Origin: JAIBBD01 sp041390685
GTDB taxonomy: Bacteria > Chloroflexota > Dehalococcoidia > UBA2979
NCBI GenBank assembly: GCA_041390685.1
Contig: JAWKPL010000001.1
Span: forward strand, 682,001 to 746,000
DNA length: 64,000 nucleotides
Direction of reading: 5' to 3'
This document shows positions 50,292 through 58,211 of this stretch, piece after piece; positions within the stretch are counted from its first letter, which is position 1, and each line of letters starts with the position of its first letter. A program made the position numbers and the translations under genes. The notes under the pieces are model-generated. The model saw only the letters and a program-made list of their open reading frames with translations, ran no database searches and was not told the origin of the DNA.

Positions 50292-50627
50292 ATGACCAAC
50301 GAAGACCCGATCCGCCGTTATCTCGACGCCAAGCGCGCGTTCGACGAGCAGACCGACAGGTGCCGCGCCCATCGGGACACGATCAAAGACATCAACAACC
50401 TGATGACCCGGTGGTGGGACATGAGGTTCTCTAACCTCGACATCGGGTTCCCGGCGGGAGCAGCTCAGCTAACCTTCGATGCGCACCGCTGGCCGGATCT
50501 TCGGCGGGTGGCTCAGGATCTAGCGGACTGGCATCAACTGCGCCACCAACTCAGCAACGCTTGGGCTCTTGTTCCTGAGGGTGATCGCGGGGGATTGCAA
50601 GCGCCGCCCCCGACCCCCCAGTGGTAA
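50292..50627 (+). CDS. Small helical protein of unknown function
   Basis: 111 residues from ATG 50292, with GGAGGGAG ~10 nt upstream. Mostly charged helices: DPIRRYLDAKRAFDEQTDRCRAHRDTIKDINNLMTRWWDMRF, then RVAQDLADWHQLRHQL. It resembles phage-type unknown proteins. The gene is divergent from DUF3800 and its last 77 bp overlap the convergent small gene at 50551-50781. No function can be read. Confidence 0.65.
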   Translation: MTNEDPIRRYLDAKRAFDEQTDRCRAHRDTIKDINNLMTRWWDMRFSNLDIGFPAGAAQLTFDAHRWPDLRRVAQDLADWHQLRHQLSNAWALVPEGDRGGLQAPPPTPQW

Positions 50628-50781
50628 GTCGCGCCATCAGCCCACCGGAGTAGATTACGTTCTTGCCGCCGTCCGAGTCGGTGAGTACAAACTCCATGCG
50701 CTCTCCGGTAAGTTGCTGAGCAAGCACCCCAAGCCCGTCGATCAGCGCGAGCAACAATTCGCGTTCCGTGATTTCTGCCAC
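50551..50781 (-). CDS. 76-residue protein of unknown function
   Basis: From GTG 50781 with AGGAAG nearby: VAEITERELLLALIDGLGVLAQQLTGERMEFVLTDSDGG..., a helix followed by beta strands. It overlaps the 3' end of the preceding small gene on the other strand by 77 bp and is divergent from the membrane protein at 50843. Both neighbours and this gene occupy the same island. It is real only if the GTG start is used; moderately supported. Confidence 0.5.
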   Translation of the reverse strand: MAEITERELLLALIDGLGVLAQQLTGERMEFVLTDSDGGKNVIYSGGLMARLTTGGSGAALAIPRDHPQEQEPKRC

Positions 50782-50842
50782 CCTGTCACTTCCTATCACG
50801 CTAGACCACCTGTTCGGGTGTGTCAAAGGGATAATTGCCACG

Positions 50843-51511
50843 ATGTTCCGCGAGTGGCTGGAGGTCATTGTGTCGACATTAGCCCGTCTCGGGCTCAAAG
50901 AGCGGATTACTGGGATCCTCGCGCTTACCGGTTCGCTGACGTGGTTCATCATCTTCCTCGGCCCCCAGTGGGGGTTCCTCGCGTGGGGCTACCGGCCGAA
51001 CGCGATCATGCTCGGCTCAGCACTCGTCTCGAGCAGCCTCGTTGGTGAAGCGATCATTATGTGGAGCCGGTGGAGCGTCCTGAGGAGGATCGGCAGCGCC
51101 GCACTGTTGCTCGGCGTCCTTCTCGTCGGTGCACAGGCGCCGCTCGGCCCGCCGTTCGCGGGCGGCGTATCGTTCGATACGGCACAGGATGCGCCCGTCA
51201 GGGGACTGGGAGTCTACTGGCTACCGATCGCGGTGTCGCTCCTCGTTCTCGCCTGGGGCTTCGGACGGGCTCCGCGCCGAGCAGCATCACTTGTACCGGG
51301 TTTCGCCGCGCTGACGCTGGCGATCACGCTCTTGTTCCCGCCGCAGACGGGCTGGTTCGATCTCTGGGACTTCGTATTCCGCTATGCATACCTGTTGGGC
51401 GCATTGGTGATGGTCGGCTGGAGTGGTTACCAGCTTCTCGGGGGGCCGATACCAGAGGTAACGTGGCACGGGACAACAAGACTACGGGGGGTTACCTCGC
51501 CGCGTCCGTAG
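50843..51511 (+). CDS. Integral membrane protein of unknown function
   Basis: 222 residues from ATG 50843 (MFREWLEVIVSTLARLGL). About six hydrophobic segments, among them ITGILALTGSLTWFIIFLGP, IGSAALLLGVLLVGAQAPLG, LPIAVSLLVLAWGFG and YAYLLGALVMVGWSGYQLL. No transporter motif is seen. It is the last island gene before the intact aminotransferase and is convergent with it. Confidence 0.68.
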   Translation: MFREWLEVIVSTLARLGLKERITGILALTGSLTWFIIFLGPQWGFLAWGYRPNAIMLGSALVSSSLVGEAIIMWSRWSVLRRIGSAALLLGVLLVGAQAPLGPPFAGGVSFDTAQDAPVRGLGVYWLPIAVSLLVLAWGFGRAPRRAASLVPGFAALTLAITLLFPPQTGWFDLWDFVFRYAYLLGALVMVGWSGYQLLGGPIPEVTWHGTTRLRGVTSPRP

Positions 51512-51614
51512 ACGTACGTTTCGGCGAGTTCGAACGCGACGAAGCACAGACTGCGCCCTGTCGGACGGGCCGGCCTTCTTCGGAGGCGGGCTGCGGTCAA
51601 CGTAGCCGCCTCGC

Positions 51615-52883
51615 TCAGCTCGGGGTCAGCGAGGTTGGCGCCGGCTGTCCGAAGGGAATCGCCGCGAGCTCGCGCGCCGCTTCGGAGACGCCGTTCTTGA
51701 TGGCGTCCTCGATGACGCCGGCGACCACATCGATGTCCGACTCGTTGTTGTACACGTGGAGTGTCAGGCGGACGCAGTTCGTCTCGGCTACGGCGCGGCA
51801 GACGACCTTGCCCGCGAGCCAGAGCTGGGCTGAGACCTCGGACGGGGGGATGCCCTCGACGCGGAAGGCGAAGAGGCCGCTCCGCGTGGCGTCCGAGGTC
51901 GGGCTGGTGACGGTGACGCCGGGGATGCCGCCGATGCGGCGCTCGGCGGCGACGTTCAGCTCTCGGACGCGATCCCAGACGGCCTGTGGCCCCGACTCGA
52001 TGTACTGCTCGACGGCGGCGATGCCGCCCGCGAGCAGCACGCCGGAGACGGTGGTCAACTCGAACTTCTCGATCGAGTTGCGTTCGGGCTCGAATCCGCC
52101 GGCGAAGTCGAACCGCTTCGCGCCGTGGAAGCTCATGGCGGCGGGCTCGATGTCGGCGATGCGGTCGCGGCGGATGTACAGCGCGCCGAGGCCGCCGGGG
52201 CCGCAGAGCCACTTGTGCATGGGGAAGGCGTGGGCGTCGACGCCGCTGGCGTGCATGTCGAGCGGCTCATGGCCAGCGGTCTGCGCGCCGTCGATGAGGA
52301 CGAAGGCGTTCGGGTTCTGCTGGTGGGCGAGCGCCGCGATCTCCGCCTCGGGGAGGCGCTGGCCGGTCGAGTAGCTGACGCCGGAGATGAGCACGAGGCG
52401 CGTGCGGGCGTCGAGGGCGCGCCCGAACGCCTCGAGCATCGTGCCCGGGGAATCCTCGGCGGTCACCGGGACGATGTGGAGGTCCGCGCCACGGCGCTCG
52501 CGGAGGGCATAGACGGGGACGAGCCCGGAGGCGTGCTCCACGCCCGAGGTGACGACGCCGTCGCCCGCCTCGACGGACAGGCCGGCGGTGACCATGTTCA
52601 TCCCGTGGGTGGTGTTGTCGGTGATGGCCATCTCGTCGGGGTCGGCGCCGAAGGCATGGGCCATCAGCTCGCGGTAGCGGGTGGCCATGGCGCGGCGGGC
52701 GTCGAGGACGGGGCGGCTCGTGGGGCCCTCTTTGACCTCGCGGTCGAGCCACTCATGCATGGCGGCGGCGACGGGCTCGGAGATAGGGCCCTGGAAGCCG
52801 GCGTTGAGGTAGACGCGGCCGGCGAGGGCGGGGGTGTGCTGGCGGAGCCAGGCCCAGCGGGCCGCGTGATCGGTGTTGGTCAT
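51615..52883 (-). CDS. Class V aminotransferase (isopenicillin-N-epimerase/cysteine desulfurase-like)
   Basis: 422 residues, fold-type I PLP enzyme. PLP-binding Asp and neighbours lie in FVLIDGAQTAGH, and the Schiff-base Lys in HAFPMHKWLCGPGGLGALY. MAITDNTTHGMNMV and LTTVSGVLLAGGIAA are also typical. It lacks the cysteine loop expected of a class II desulfurase core, so an epimerase- or lyase-like role is more likely. Its last ~190 bp are duplicated at 47354-47541, which frames the island. Upstream lies an SDR gene on the same strand. Confidence 0.88.
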   Translation of the reverse strand: MTNTDHAARWAWLRQHTPALAGRVYLNAGFQGPISEPVAAAMHEWLDREVKEGPTSRPVLDARRAMATRYRELMAHAFGADPDEMAITDNTTHGMNMVTAGLSVEAGDGVVTSGVEHASGLVPVYALRERRGADLHIVPVTAEDSPGTMLEAFGRALDARTRLVLISGVSYSTGQRLPEAEIAALAHQQNPNAFVLIDGAQTAGHEPLDMHASGVDAHAFPMHKWLCGPGGLGALYIRRDRIADIEPAAMSFHGAKRFDFAGGFEPERNSIEKFELTTVSGVLLAGGIAAVEQYIESGPQAVWDRVRELNVAAERRIGGIPGVTVTSPTSDATRSGLFAFRVEGIPPSEVSAQLWLAGKVVCRAVAETNCVRLTLHVYNNESDIDVVAGVIEDAIKNGVSEAARELAAIPFGQPAPTSLTPS

Positions 52884-52958
52884 CGGTGTCGCCCTTTCGC
52901 GTGAATCGGACGTGCCATCTTCGCACAGGCAATGGCGCGAATGGCTGCGGGCCGACGC

Positions 52959-53735
52959 CTACTCCTCCCGGTCGCCAATCCGCGTGAGCGGGCGGACGAC
53001 GCCCTGCTCGCGGAGGGCGCGCATGGAGACGGTCTGGCCGGTGTAGTCGGCGGGCTGCGCGAGGAGCCAGAGGAGGGCGTCGGTGACGATGACCGGGTCC
53101 TCGAAGTCCGAGAGGTCCTCGCCGGGGAGGTTGAAGGCGAAGCCCTCGCTCCAGACGGCGGACTCCACGCGGAGCGAGTTCACGGCGACGCCGGTGCCGG
53201 CCAGCTCCTCGGCGAGGGCTTCGCTGACCGACTCCAGGGCCCGCTTCGAGGCGCCGTAGGAGACGCGGTCCTTTGAGCCTCGGATGGCGGCGCTCGAGGA
53301 GATGTTCACGATGCGGCCGGAGCCGGCATCGCGCATGCGCGGAGCAACGGCGCGCATGAAGTACCAGGGGCCGTTCACGTTGACGTCCATGACGACGTTG
53401 AAGACGCGGACGGGCATCTCGAGGGCGGAGCCGAAGGGGGCGACGCCGGCGTTGTTCACGAGGACATCGACGCGGCCGAAGCGGGCGTAGGCCTGGTCGA
53501 CGGCGGCGTCCACTTCCTCCTCGCGGCGAACATTGGCGGCAACGGTCAGCACCTCGGCGCCGCGCTCGCGGCACTGGTCGGCGGTCTCATCGATGGTGCC
53601 GGGCATGGCGCTCGGCGAGTCGGCGGTGGAGCGGGCGGTGAGCACGAGGTCGTAGCCCGCCGAGGCGAGGTCGAGCGCGAGTTGCTTGCCGATGCCGCGG
53701 CTGGCCCCGGTGATGAGCCCGACCGGTCGTGCCAT
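52959..53735 (-). CDS. Short-chain dehydrogenase/reductase
   Basis: 258 residues from ATG 53735 with AGGAGGA directly upstream; the frame is open to 54530 but runs antisense to the DehI-like gene there. Classical SDR motifs: TGASRGIG near residue 10, NNAG near 97, Ser in VNISSSAAIRG near 148, and Y-x3-K in YGASKRALE near 161. The TGxxxGIG with Arg following suggests NADPH preference. The substrate is unknown. It precedes the class V aminotransferase by 75 nt. Confidence 0.9.
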   Translation of the reverse strand: MARPVGLITGASRGIGKQLALDLASAGYDLVLTARSTADSPSAMPGTIDETADQCRERGAEVLTVAANVRREEEVDAAVDQAYARFGRVDVLVNNAGVAPFGSALEMPVRVFNVVMDVNVNGPWYFMRAVAPRMRDAGSGRIVNISSSAAIRGSKDRVSYGASKRALESVSEALAEELAGTGVAVNSLRVESAVWSEGFAFNLPGEDLSDFEDPVIVTDALLWLLAQPADYTGQTVSMRALREQGVVRPLTRIGDREE

Positions 53736-53848
53736 GTGCGTCCTCCTGACCTCGAGTGCTCGTGAGGCGGCAATCGTACGGGCGCCGGTAGCGAGGGGCG
53801 AGGGAGGCCCGCGAAGTCGGGAATCAGAGGCGACCGGGAACCCCACCC

Positions 53849-53879
53849 CCGCCCTCTCCCCGTACGGGGGAGGGGGCGG
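53849..53879. repeat. GC-rich near-perfect palindrome between divergent genes
   Basis: CCGCCCTCTCCCCGT facing ACGGGGGAGGGGGCGG (53849-53879) in the 221-bp gap between the SDR and the DehI-like gene. A related palindrome lies at 36339-36357. It may be a dispersed REP-like element or a transcription barrier. Confidence 0.4.
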
Positions 53880-53956
53880 ACGCGCGTGCGCGGGACAGAG
53901 AAGCAGTTCGGGGTGGTGGTGAACGTCCTCGGAGGGGCGCGGTATGCTCGGCCTCG

Positions 53957-54778
53957 ATGAGCGGAACCAGCATTCCCGAGGAGATCGCGGCGGCGTTGCG
54001 GTCGCCGTTCGTGCCGGAGGTGTTCGCGCGGCTCGGCGACGCGGGGCGGTACTTCGAGGTGGTGTGGCCGCAGCTGCGGCCGTCGGTCGAGACAGCGGGG
54101 ATCGTCGGGAGCGGGCTGTACATGGCGGACATGGCGCTTGACGCCGTCGAAGCGGTGTACGAGCCGGTGCTCGACCGCGCCTCGCTGCTGGCGAGCGGCC
54201 TCGGCGCGGACGCGATGCGTGAGGTCGAGGCGGTGCTCGACGTGTTCCACTGGGTGCAACCGCAGGAGCTGCTGATCTGCGCGGCGCTGGCGGAAGCGTG
54301 GGAGCACCCGCGCGTCGGGGGACAGGGGCGGCCGGACCCGCGAGCGACCTCCGAGCGGGAGGTCGCACACCTCGAGACGCGGGTGGAGCTGACGGCGCCG
54401 GACGCCGGAGTGCTGCCGGAGGTGGCGGAGGCGCTGCAAATCGAGGCGGCGCCGGAGCTGTACCGGGCGGTGGCGCGGTGGCCGCGCTACATCGAGCCGG
54501 TGTGGGACGAGCTGCAGCACATGGCGGCATACCCGGACTTCCGGCGCCGAGGGCGGGCGTTGTACTTCTACGCGCGGTCCTCGTCGCGGTTCCTCGCGCA
54601 GCCGATCGAGGCCAGCCGCGAGGCGATGGCGGCGCATGGGCTATCCGACGCGGAGCTGGGGCAGGTGAGCGCGACCCTCGATGCCGCGTTGCCGGCGCTG
54701 GCGACGATGATGATGCACTGCTGCGCGATGCGCGTCGGGCTCGGGATCACGGCGCGCGAGGTCGTGGCGACGCCCTGA
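53957..54778 (+). CDS. DehI-family protein (haloacid dehalogenase type I-like)
   Basis: 273 residues. Two similar halves are visible: PEVFARLGDAGRYFEVVWPQLRPSVE near residues 19-44, and PELYRAVARWPRYIEPVWDELQHMAAYPDFRRRGRALYFYAR near 166-206. This pseudo-repeat is the DehI pattern, an all-helical fold that hydrolyses 2-haloacids. The catalytic Asp of DehI was not identified with confidence, so activity is not claimed. A TATGCT box lies 8 nt before the ATG. The SCO1664-like gene follows closely. Confidence 0.62.
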   Translation: MSGTSIPEEIAAALRSPFVPEVFARLGDAGRYFEVVWPQLRPSVETAGIVGSGLYMADMALDAVEAVYEPVLDRASLLASGLGADAMREVEAVLDVFHWVQPQELLICAALAEAWEHPRVGGQGRPDPRATSEREVAHLETRVELTAPDAGVLPEVAEALQIEAAPELYRAVARWPRYIEPVWDELQHMAAYPDFRRRGRALYFYARSSSRFLAQPIEASREAMAAHGLSDAELGQVSATLDAALPALATMMMHCCAMRVGLGITAREVVATP

Positions 54779-54826
54779 CGCTGCCCTGTGGCAGGCGGCG
54801 GCTCGGCCCTCGTTACAATCGAGGGC

Positions 54827-55588
54827 GTGACGACCAGCATGGCCGACCTGCGGAACGCGTGGGGGCCGGACGACCCGTTCGTCCTCGAAGCGCTGCGGGA
54901 CGCGGACATCCGGCAGCTGCAGCTGATCTACGACTCCTCGAACTACGTCTTCCTGGCTACGCTGGCGCACGCGGAGCACGGCGAGGGGCTGGGCGTGTAC
55001 AAGCCCCGGTCGGGGGAGCAGCCGCTGCACGACTTTCCATACGGCACGCTGCACGAGCGCGAGGTCGCGGCGTACGAGGCCTCGGAGGCGCTCGGGTGGC
55101 GGCTCGTGCCGCCGACCGTAGAGCGCGACGGGCCGCAGGGCCTCGGATCGATGCAGCTATTCATCGCGCACGACCCCCAGCAGCACTACTTCGAGCTGCG
55201 CAAGGACACCGCGCACCACGAGCAACTCGTTCGTCTCGCGGTGTTCGACCTCGTGGTGAACAACGCGGACCGCAAAGGCGGACACGTGCTCCTCGACGCG
55301 CTTGGGCACGTCTGGGGGATCGACAACGCGCTGTGCTTTCACCAGGTCGACAAGCTGCGGACGGTGATCTGGGACTTCGCCGGCGCCGAGCTGCCCGAGA
55401 GCATTTGCGCGGACCTCGAGCGGATGCGTGACTGCCTCGCGGCGCGCGACGCCTCGACGAAGGCGCTGCGCGACTGGATCGCCGACGGCGAAGTGGACGC
55501 GATCGTGCGGCGCTGCGAGGCGCTGCTGGGGCACCCGGTGCTCCCGGAGATGTACCCCTGGCGGTGCGTACCCTGGCCGTTGCTCTGA
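54827..55588 (+). CDS. SCO1664-like protein with PI3/4-kinase-like fold
   Basis: 253 residues from GTG 54827; TACAAT lies 7 nt upstream (54814-54819), so a leaderless start fits. The fold is suggested by LGVYKPRSGEQPLHDFPYGTLHEREVAAYEAS (Lys of the nucleotide site), then LAVFDLVVNNADRKGGHVL (N-x2-D-R catalytic loop) and VWGIDNALCFH (metal-binding D-N). The family occurs in actinobacteria and Chloroflexota, and its kinase activity has not been shown to my knowledge. It ends just before the convergent inositol-phosphatase-family gene. Confidence 0.8.
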   Translation: MTTSMADLRNAWGPDDPFVLEALRDADIRQLQLIYDSSNYVFLATLAHAEHGEGLGVYKPRSGEQPLHDFPYGTLHEREVAAYEASEALGWRLVPPTVERDGPQGLGSMQLFIAHDPQQHYFELRKDTAHHEQLVRLAVFDLVVNNADRKGGHVLLDALGHVWGIDNALCFHQVDKLRTVIWDFAGAELPESICADLERMRDCLAARDASTKALRDWIADGEVDAIVRRCEALLGHPVLPEMYPWRCVPWPLL

Positions 55589-55611
55589 CCTCAGGGGCGT
55601 GAACGCCCTCG

Positions 55612-56544
55612 TCAGCGGCCGGTAAGCAGCCGGGTGGCGAGGCGGATGCGCCACCACCAGCGGGGGCCGCGCTCGCCGATGCGGAACGGCGCGGTGGCAT
55701 CCTCGGTGCCGATGAGCAGCGGCTGGCGCCAGTCGCGCAGGGTGGGCGCGCGTTCGTCCTTCACCTTCGCGGGGGCGACGAACCGGTCGAGGCGCGACCA
55801 GCCGTCCGGGTTGCGCGTCCAGGCGTCGCGGCCGGCCGCGCGCACGAGGACGATGCCCGCCGCGACATCCCAGATGGCGAGGCCCCAAAAGGCAGTCGCA
55901 GAGAAGATACCGGCCGCCACGAACGCGCACTCGATGGCCGCGGAGCCGGTCACTCGCGAGTCCCACTTCGGGTCGCGGCCAATACGGCCGCCTGGACCGG
56001 CGATGAGACGGCGGCGCACGCCCACGCTCGGGCGGCCGAGGGGGACCTCGCGACCCTCGAAGCGAAGCGGGCCGCCACTGCGGGCGTGATAGACGCCCGC
56101 GCGCAGCTCGTGGCTGGTCGAGCACCAGATGGCGCCGGCGATGGGGACGCCTCGATGGAGGACGCCGATGGAGGCGGCGAAGAGCGGGAAGCCGTTCACG
56201 AAGTTCGTGGTGCCGTCGACCGGGTCGATCACCCAGACGAAGTCGTGCGAGGGGTCGGGGTGCAACTCGACTTCCTCGCCGATGATGCCGTGCCCGGGAA
56301 AGCGCACCGCGAGGCGCTCGCGGACGAGGGCTTCCACGGCGTGGTCCACCTCGGAGACGGGGTTGGTGGGCTCGTGGTCGCCCCTCCTGCCCGCGGTCTT
56401 GTACTCGACCGTGATCTCGCGCCCGAGCGTCCCAGCGATCTCGGCGCCCGCGAGCTGAGCAAGCTCGACGGCCACCGCCTCGATCTCATCGAGGAGCGGG
56501 CCGGCCAGGGGCTCTGAAGATCCGTGCGTTGCTTCGGATGCCAT
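55612..56544 (-). CDS. Inositol monophosphatase family protein
   Basis: 310 residues from ATG 56544; an extension to 56772 has no family sequence. Metal-binding motifs: GEE in HGIIGEEVELHP, WVIDPVDGTTNFVNGFP (DPxDGTxN), and WDVAAGIVLVRAAG. It dephosphorylates an inositol, fructose-1,6-bisphosphate or related sugar phosphate using Mg2+. The C-terminal ~60 residues are basic and atypical. Convergent with the SCO1664-like gene, and divergent from the short membrane peptide gene. Confidence 0.88.
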   Translation of the reverse strand: MASEATHGSSEPLAGPLLDEIEAVAVELAQLAGAEIAGTLGREITVEYKTAGRRGDHEPTNPVSEVDHAVEALVRERLAVRFPGHGIIGEEVELHPDPSHDFVWVIDPVDGTTNFVNGFPLFAASIGVLHRGVPIAGAIWCSTSHELRAGVYHARSGGPLRFEGREVPLGRPSVGVRRRLIAGPGGRIGRDPKWDSRVTGSAAIECAFVAAGIFSATAFWGLAIWDVAAGIVLVRAAGRDAWTRNPDGWSRLDRFVAPAKVKDERAPTLRDWRQPLLIGTEDATAPFRIGERGPRWWWRIRLATRLLTGR

Positions 56545-56596
56545 CGAGGCCAGCATACCGCGTGACCGGGGTCGATCCGTTCCGTAGCCTGTCTGT

Positions 56597-56779
56597 ATGG
56601 CTGACGAGGAGTGGGTGGAGTCCACGGAGGGCGACCTCGACCCGGACCTGACGGAGGAGGCCGGGTACGCAGGCTGGGATCCCCCGGACCGGAGCGGGTG
56701 GGTGCTGGCGCAGCGGCTCGTGATGGCGCTGGTGCTCGTGAGCATCGTGGGAGGTGCGCTGCTCGTGCTCACGCGGTAG
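56597..56779 (+). CDS. 60-residue single-span membrane protein
   Basis: ATG 56597 with TAGCCT at 56585-56590, 6 nt before the start, so probably leaderless. An acidic N-terminus (ADEEWVESTEGDLDPDLTEE) is followed by one helix (LVMALVLVSIVGGALLVLT). It lies between divergent phosphatase and convergent MFS genes. Real gene likely, function unknown. Confidence 0.62.
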   Translation: MADEEWVESTEGDLDPDLTEEAGYAGWDPPDRSGWVLAQRLVMALVLVSIVGGALLVLTR

Positions 56780-56788
56780 CGCGGGAGG

Positions 56789-58027
56789 CTACAGACGTAC
56801 GGTACGGGCCGTGTAGGCGGTCAGCGCTGCCAGCACGGCGAACGAGAGGCCGGCGGTCACAGCGCCCGCACGCTCATCGGCCGCGGCGATCACGAGGCCT
56901 GCGGCGACCGGGCCGACCACGCTGCCGAGGCCCTCGGCGAACAGGATCCGACCGAGGATGCGGCCGGGCGCTACGGTCTGCGCGGAAAGATCGATACGGC
57001 TCGCGTTCAAGAGCGGCATCGAGCCGCCGAGGGTCACGCCGACGGCCACCATCGCGACGGCGAACGGGGCCCAGCCGGAGACGAACGCGGCGAGCGCCAG
57101 GCCGGTGGCGCCGAGTGCGTACAGCGGCGCCATCTCCCGCATTCGGCGCCCCTCTCGGGAGCGCCGTCCTAGGACGAGCATCGCCAGTCCCCCGGCCGCA
57201 GCGGCGGGTGTGAGGACCACGCCCAGCTGCAGTAGGCTCAGGTCGAGGCGACCAAGGGCGAGCGGGCTGAGGGCCGCGATCGTGGCGTTCACGCACAGGA
57301 AGTGGCCGAACGCGATGGCGATTGCCATTGCCTCGGGACGCGCGGGACGCCAGCCACCGGCCAGGCGCGGCTCCTCGACGGCTTCGCGCGCTGTCGCATC
57401 GCTCCGCGGGAACGCGGGCAGGAGCAGCGCCGCGGAGGCTGCTCCGAGGCCGAGGCCGAGTGTGAAGACCAGCTCAGGGGTGGTCTCCGCCAGCACGGCC
57501 GCGACGCCGAAGCCAAAGCCGATGGAGACGACAGATACGATGCCGAGACTGGCGGTGGCGGCACCGCGTTCGTCGGCGGCGAGGTTCGCGCTCAGGGCCT
57601 CGAACACAAGCAGCCAGAGCAGCGTGGTGCCGGCGGCGAGGACGCCGGTGCCGACCACGAACGCCTCGGGCGTGCGTTCCGCGAGCATCACGCCCACGCC
57701 GAGCACCTGCAGCCCGCCGGCCAGCGTGAGGCTGAAGGAGGGACGGGTGTGGTCGGTAAGCCAGCCTCCAGCGGGCGCCGTGAGGAGCTTCACGAAGCCG
57801 TACGTGGCCAGCGAGAACGCGGGGTAGGAAGGCGGCGCGTCGAGGGTCTTCACCAGATAGCTATTGCCGTAGGCGGCAACGATCACGGTGGTAAACACGT
57901 CGAGGACGAAGACAGCGGCGAGCGTGAAGCGAATAGGGCGGCTCGCGCCCGCGACGGCGCTCCAGGCGTGCTGTGGACTGCGGACGAGCAAGAGGAGCCT
58001 CTTCGCGGGGCTGGCGCGTTGGAGCAT
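56789..58027 (-). CDS. MFS transporter
   Basis: 412 residues from ATG 58027, giving twelve predicted helices. The signature between helices 2 and 3 is GGWLTDHTRPS (G-x-L-x-D-x-x-x-R-like). Later, LGRRSREGRRMREMAPLYALG is the matching central loop and LAADERGAATASLGI follows the usual pattern. Substrate unknown; drug or metabolite efflux is common for this layout. It is divergent from the alpha/beta hydrolase with a 184-bp gap containing an inverted repeat. Confidence 0.85.
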   Translation of the reverse strand: MLQRASPAKRLLLLVRSPQHAWSAVAGASRPIRFTLAAVFVLDVFTTVIVAAYGNSYLVKTLDAPPSYPAFSLATYGFVKLLTAPAGGWLTDHTRPSFSLTLAGGLQVLGVGVMLAERTPEAFVVGTGVLAAGTTLLWLLVFEALSANLAADERGAATASLGIVSVVSIGFGFGVAAVLAETTPELVFTLGLGLGAASAALLLPAFPRSDATAREAVEEPRLAGGWRPARPEAMAIAIAFGHFLCVNATIAALSPLALGRLDLSLLQLGVVLTPAAAAGGLAMLVLGRRSREGRRMREMAPLYALGATGLALAAFVSGWAPFAVAMVAVGVTLGGSMPLLNASRIDLSAQTVAPGRILGRILFAEGLGSVVGPVAAGLVIAAADERAGAVTAGLSFAVLAALTAYTARTVRL

Positions 58028-58127
58028 CCACGATACTGGCGAGGCGCGGCTACGGACTCTCGCCGTGGCCGCCCCACGACTTGCGCGATCAGCGCGGGGG
58101 CGGCATCGTCGAGCGGTGGCGGCGCGT

Positions 58128-58149
58128 AGTCCTCGAGTATGGGAGGACT
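58128..58149. promoter_or_regulatory. Inverted repeat upstream of the hydrolase gene
   Basis: AGTCCTC (58128-58134) and GAGGACT (58143-58149), perfect 7-bp arms with an 8-nt spacer, in the gap between the divergent MFS and hydrolase genes. A similar core (GTCCTA..TAGGAC) occurs at 13206-13220. Possible operator. Confidence 0.35.
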
Positions 58150-58211
58150 GAGACGCGTCGGGCCACGCCACGAATGCCCTCAGTCAGGCAACACGTAAGG
58201 AGAGTACGTAG

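Larger units (their letters stand above)
47545..51610. mobile_element. Accessory island between two aminotransferase 3' ends
   Basis: About 4 kb of DNA with lower GC (roughly half G+C around 49.4-50.2 kb) and no relation to the neighbours. It is bounded by two direct copies of ~190 bp from an aminotransferase 3' end (47354-47541 and 51615-51803). Contents: PadR regulator, a broken partner gene, an IS1595-type transposase, a DUF3800 gene with a predicted small RNA, and three small unknown genes. No integrase or tRNA is seen. Exact ends are estimates. Confidence 0.6.

Noticed and set aside
51512..51614. Minus-strand continuation frame between island and aminotransferase
   Set aside because: Read-through of shadow sequence in another frame; no start, ribosome site or family features.
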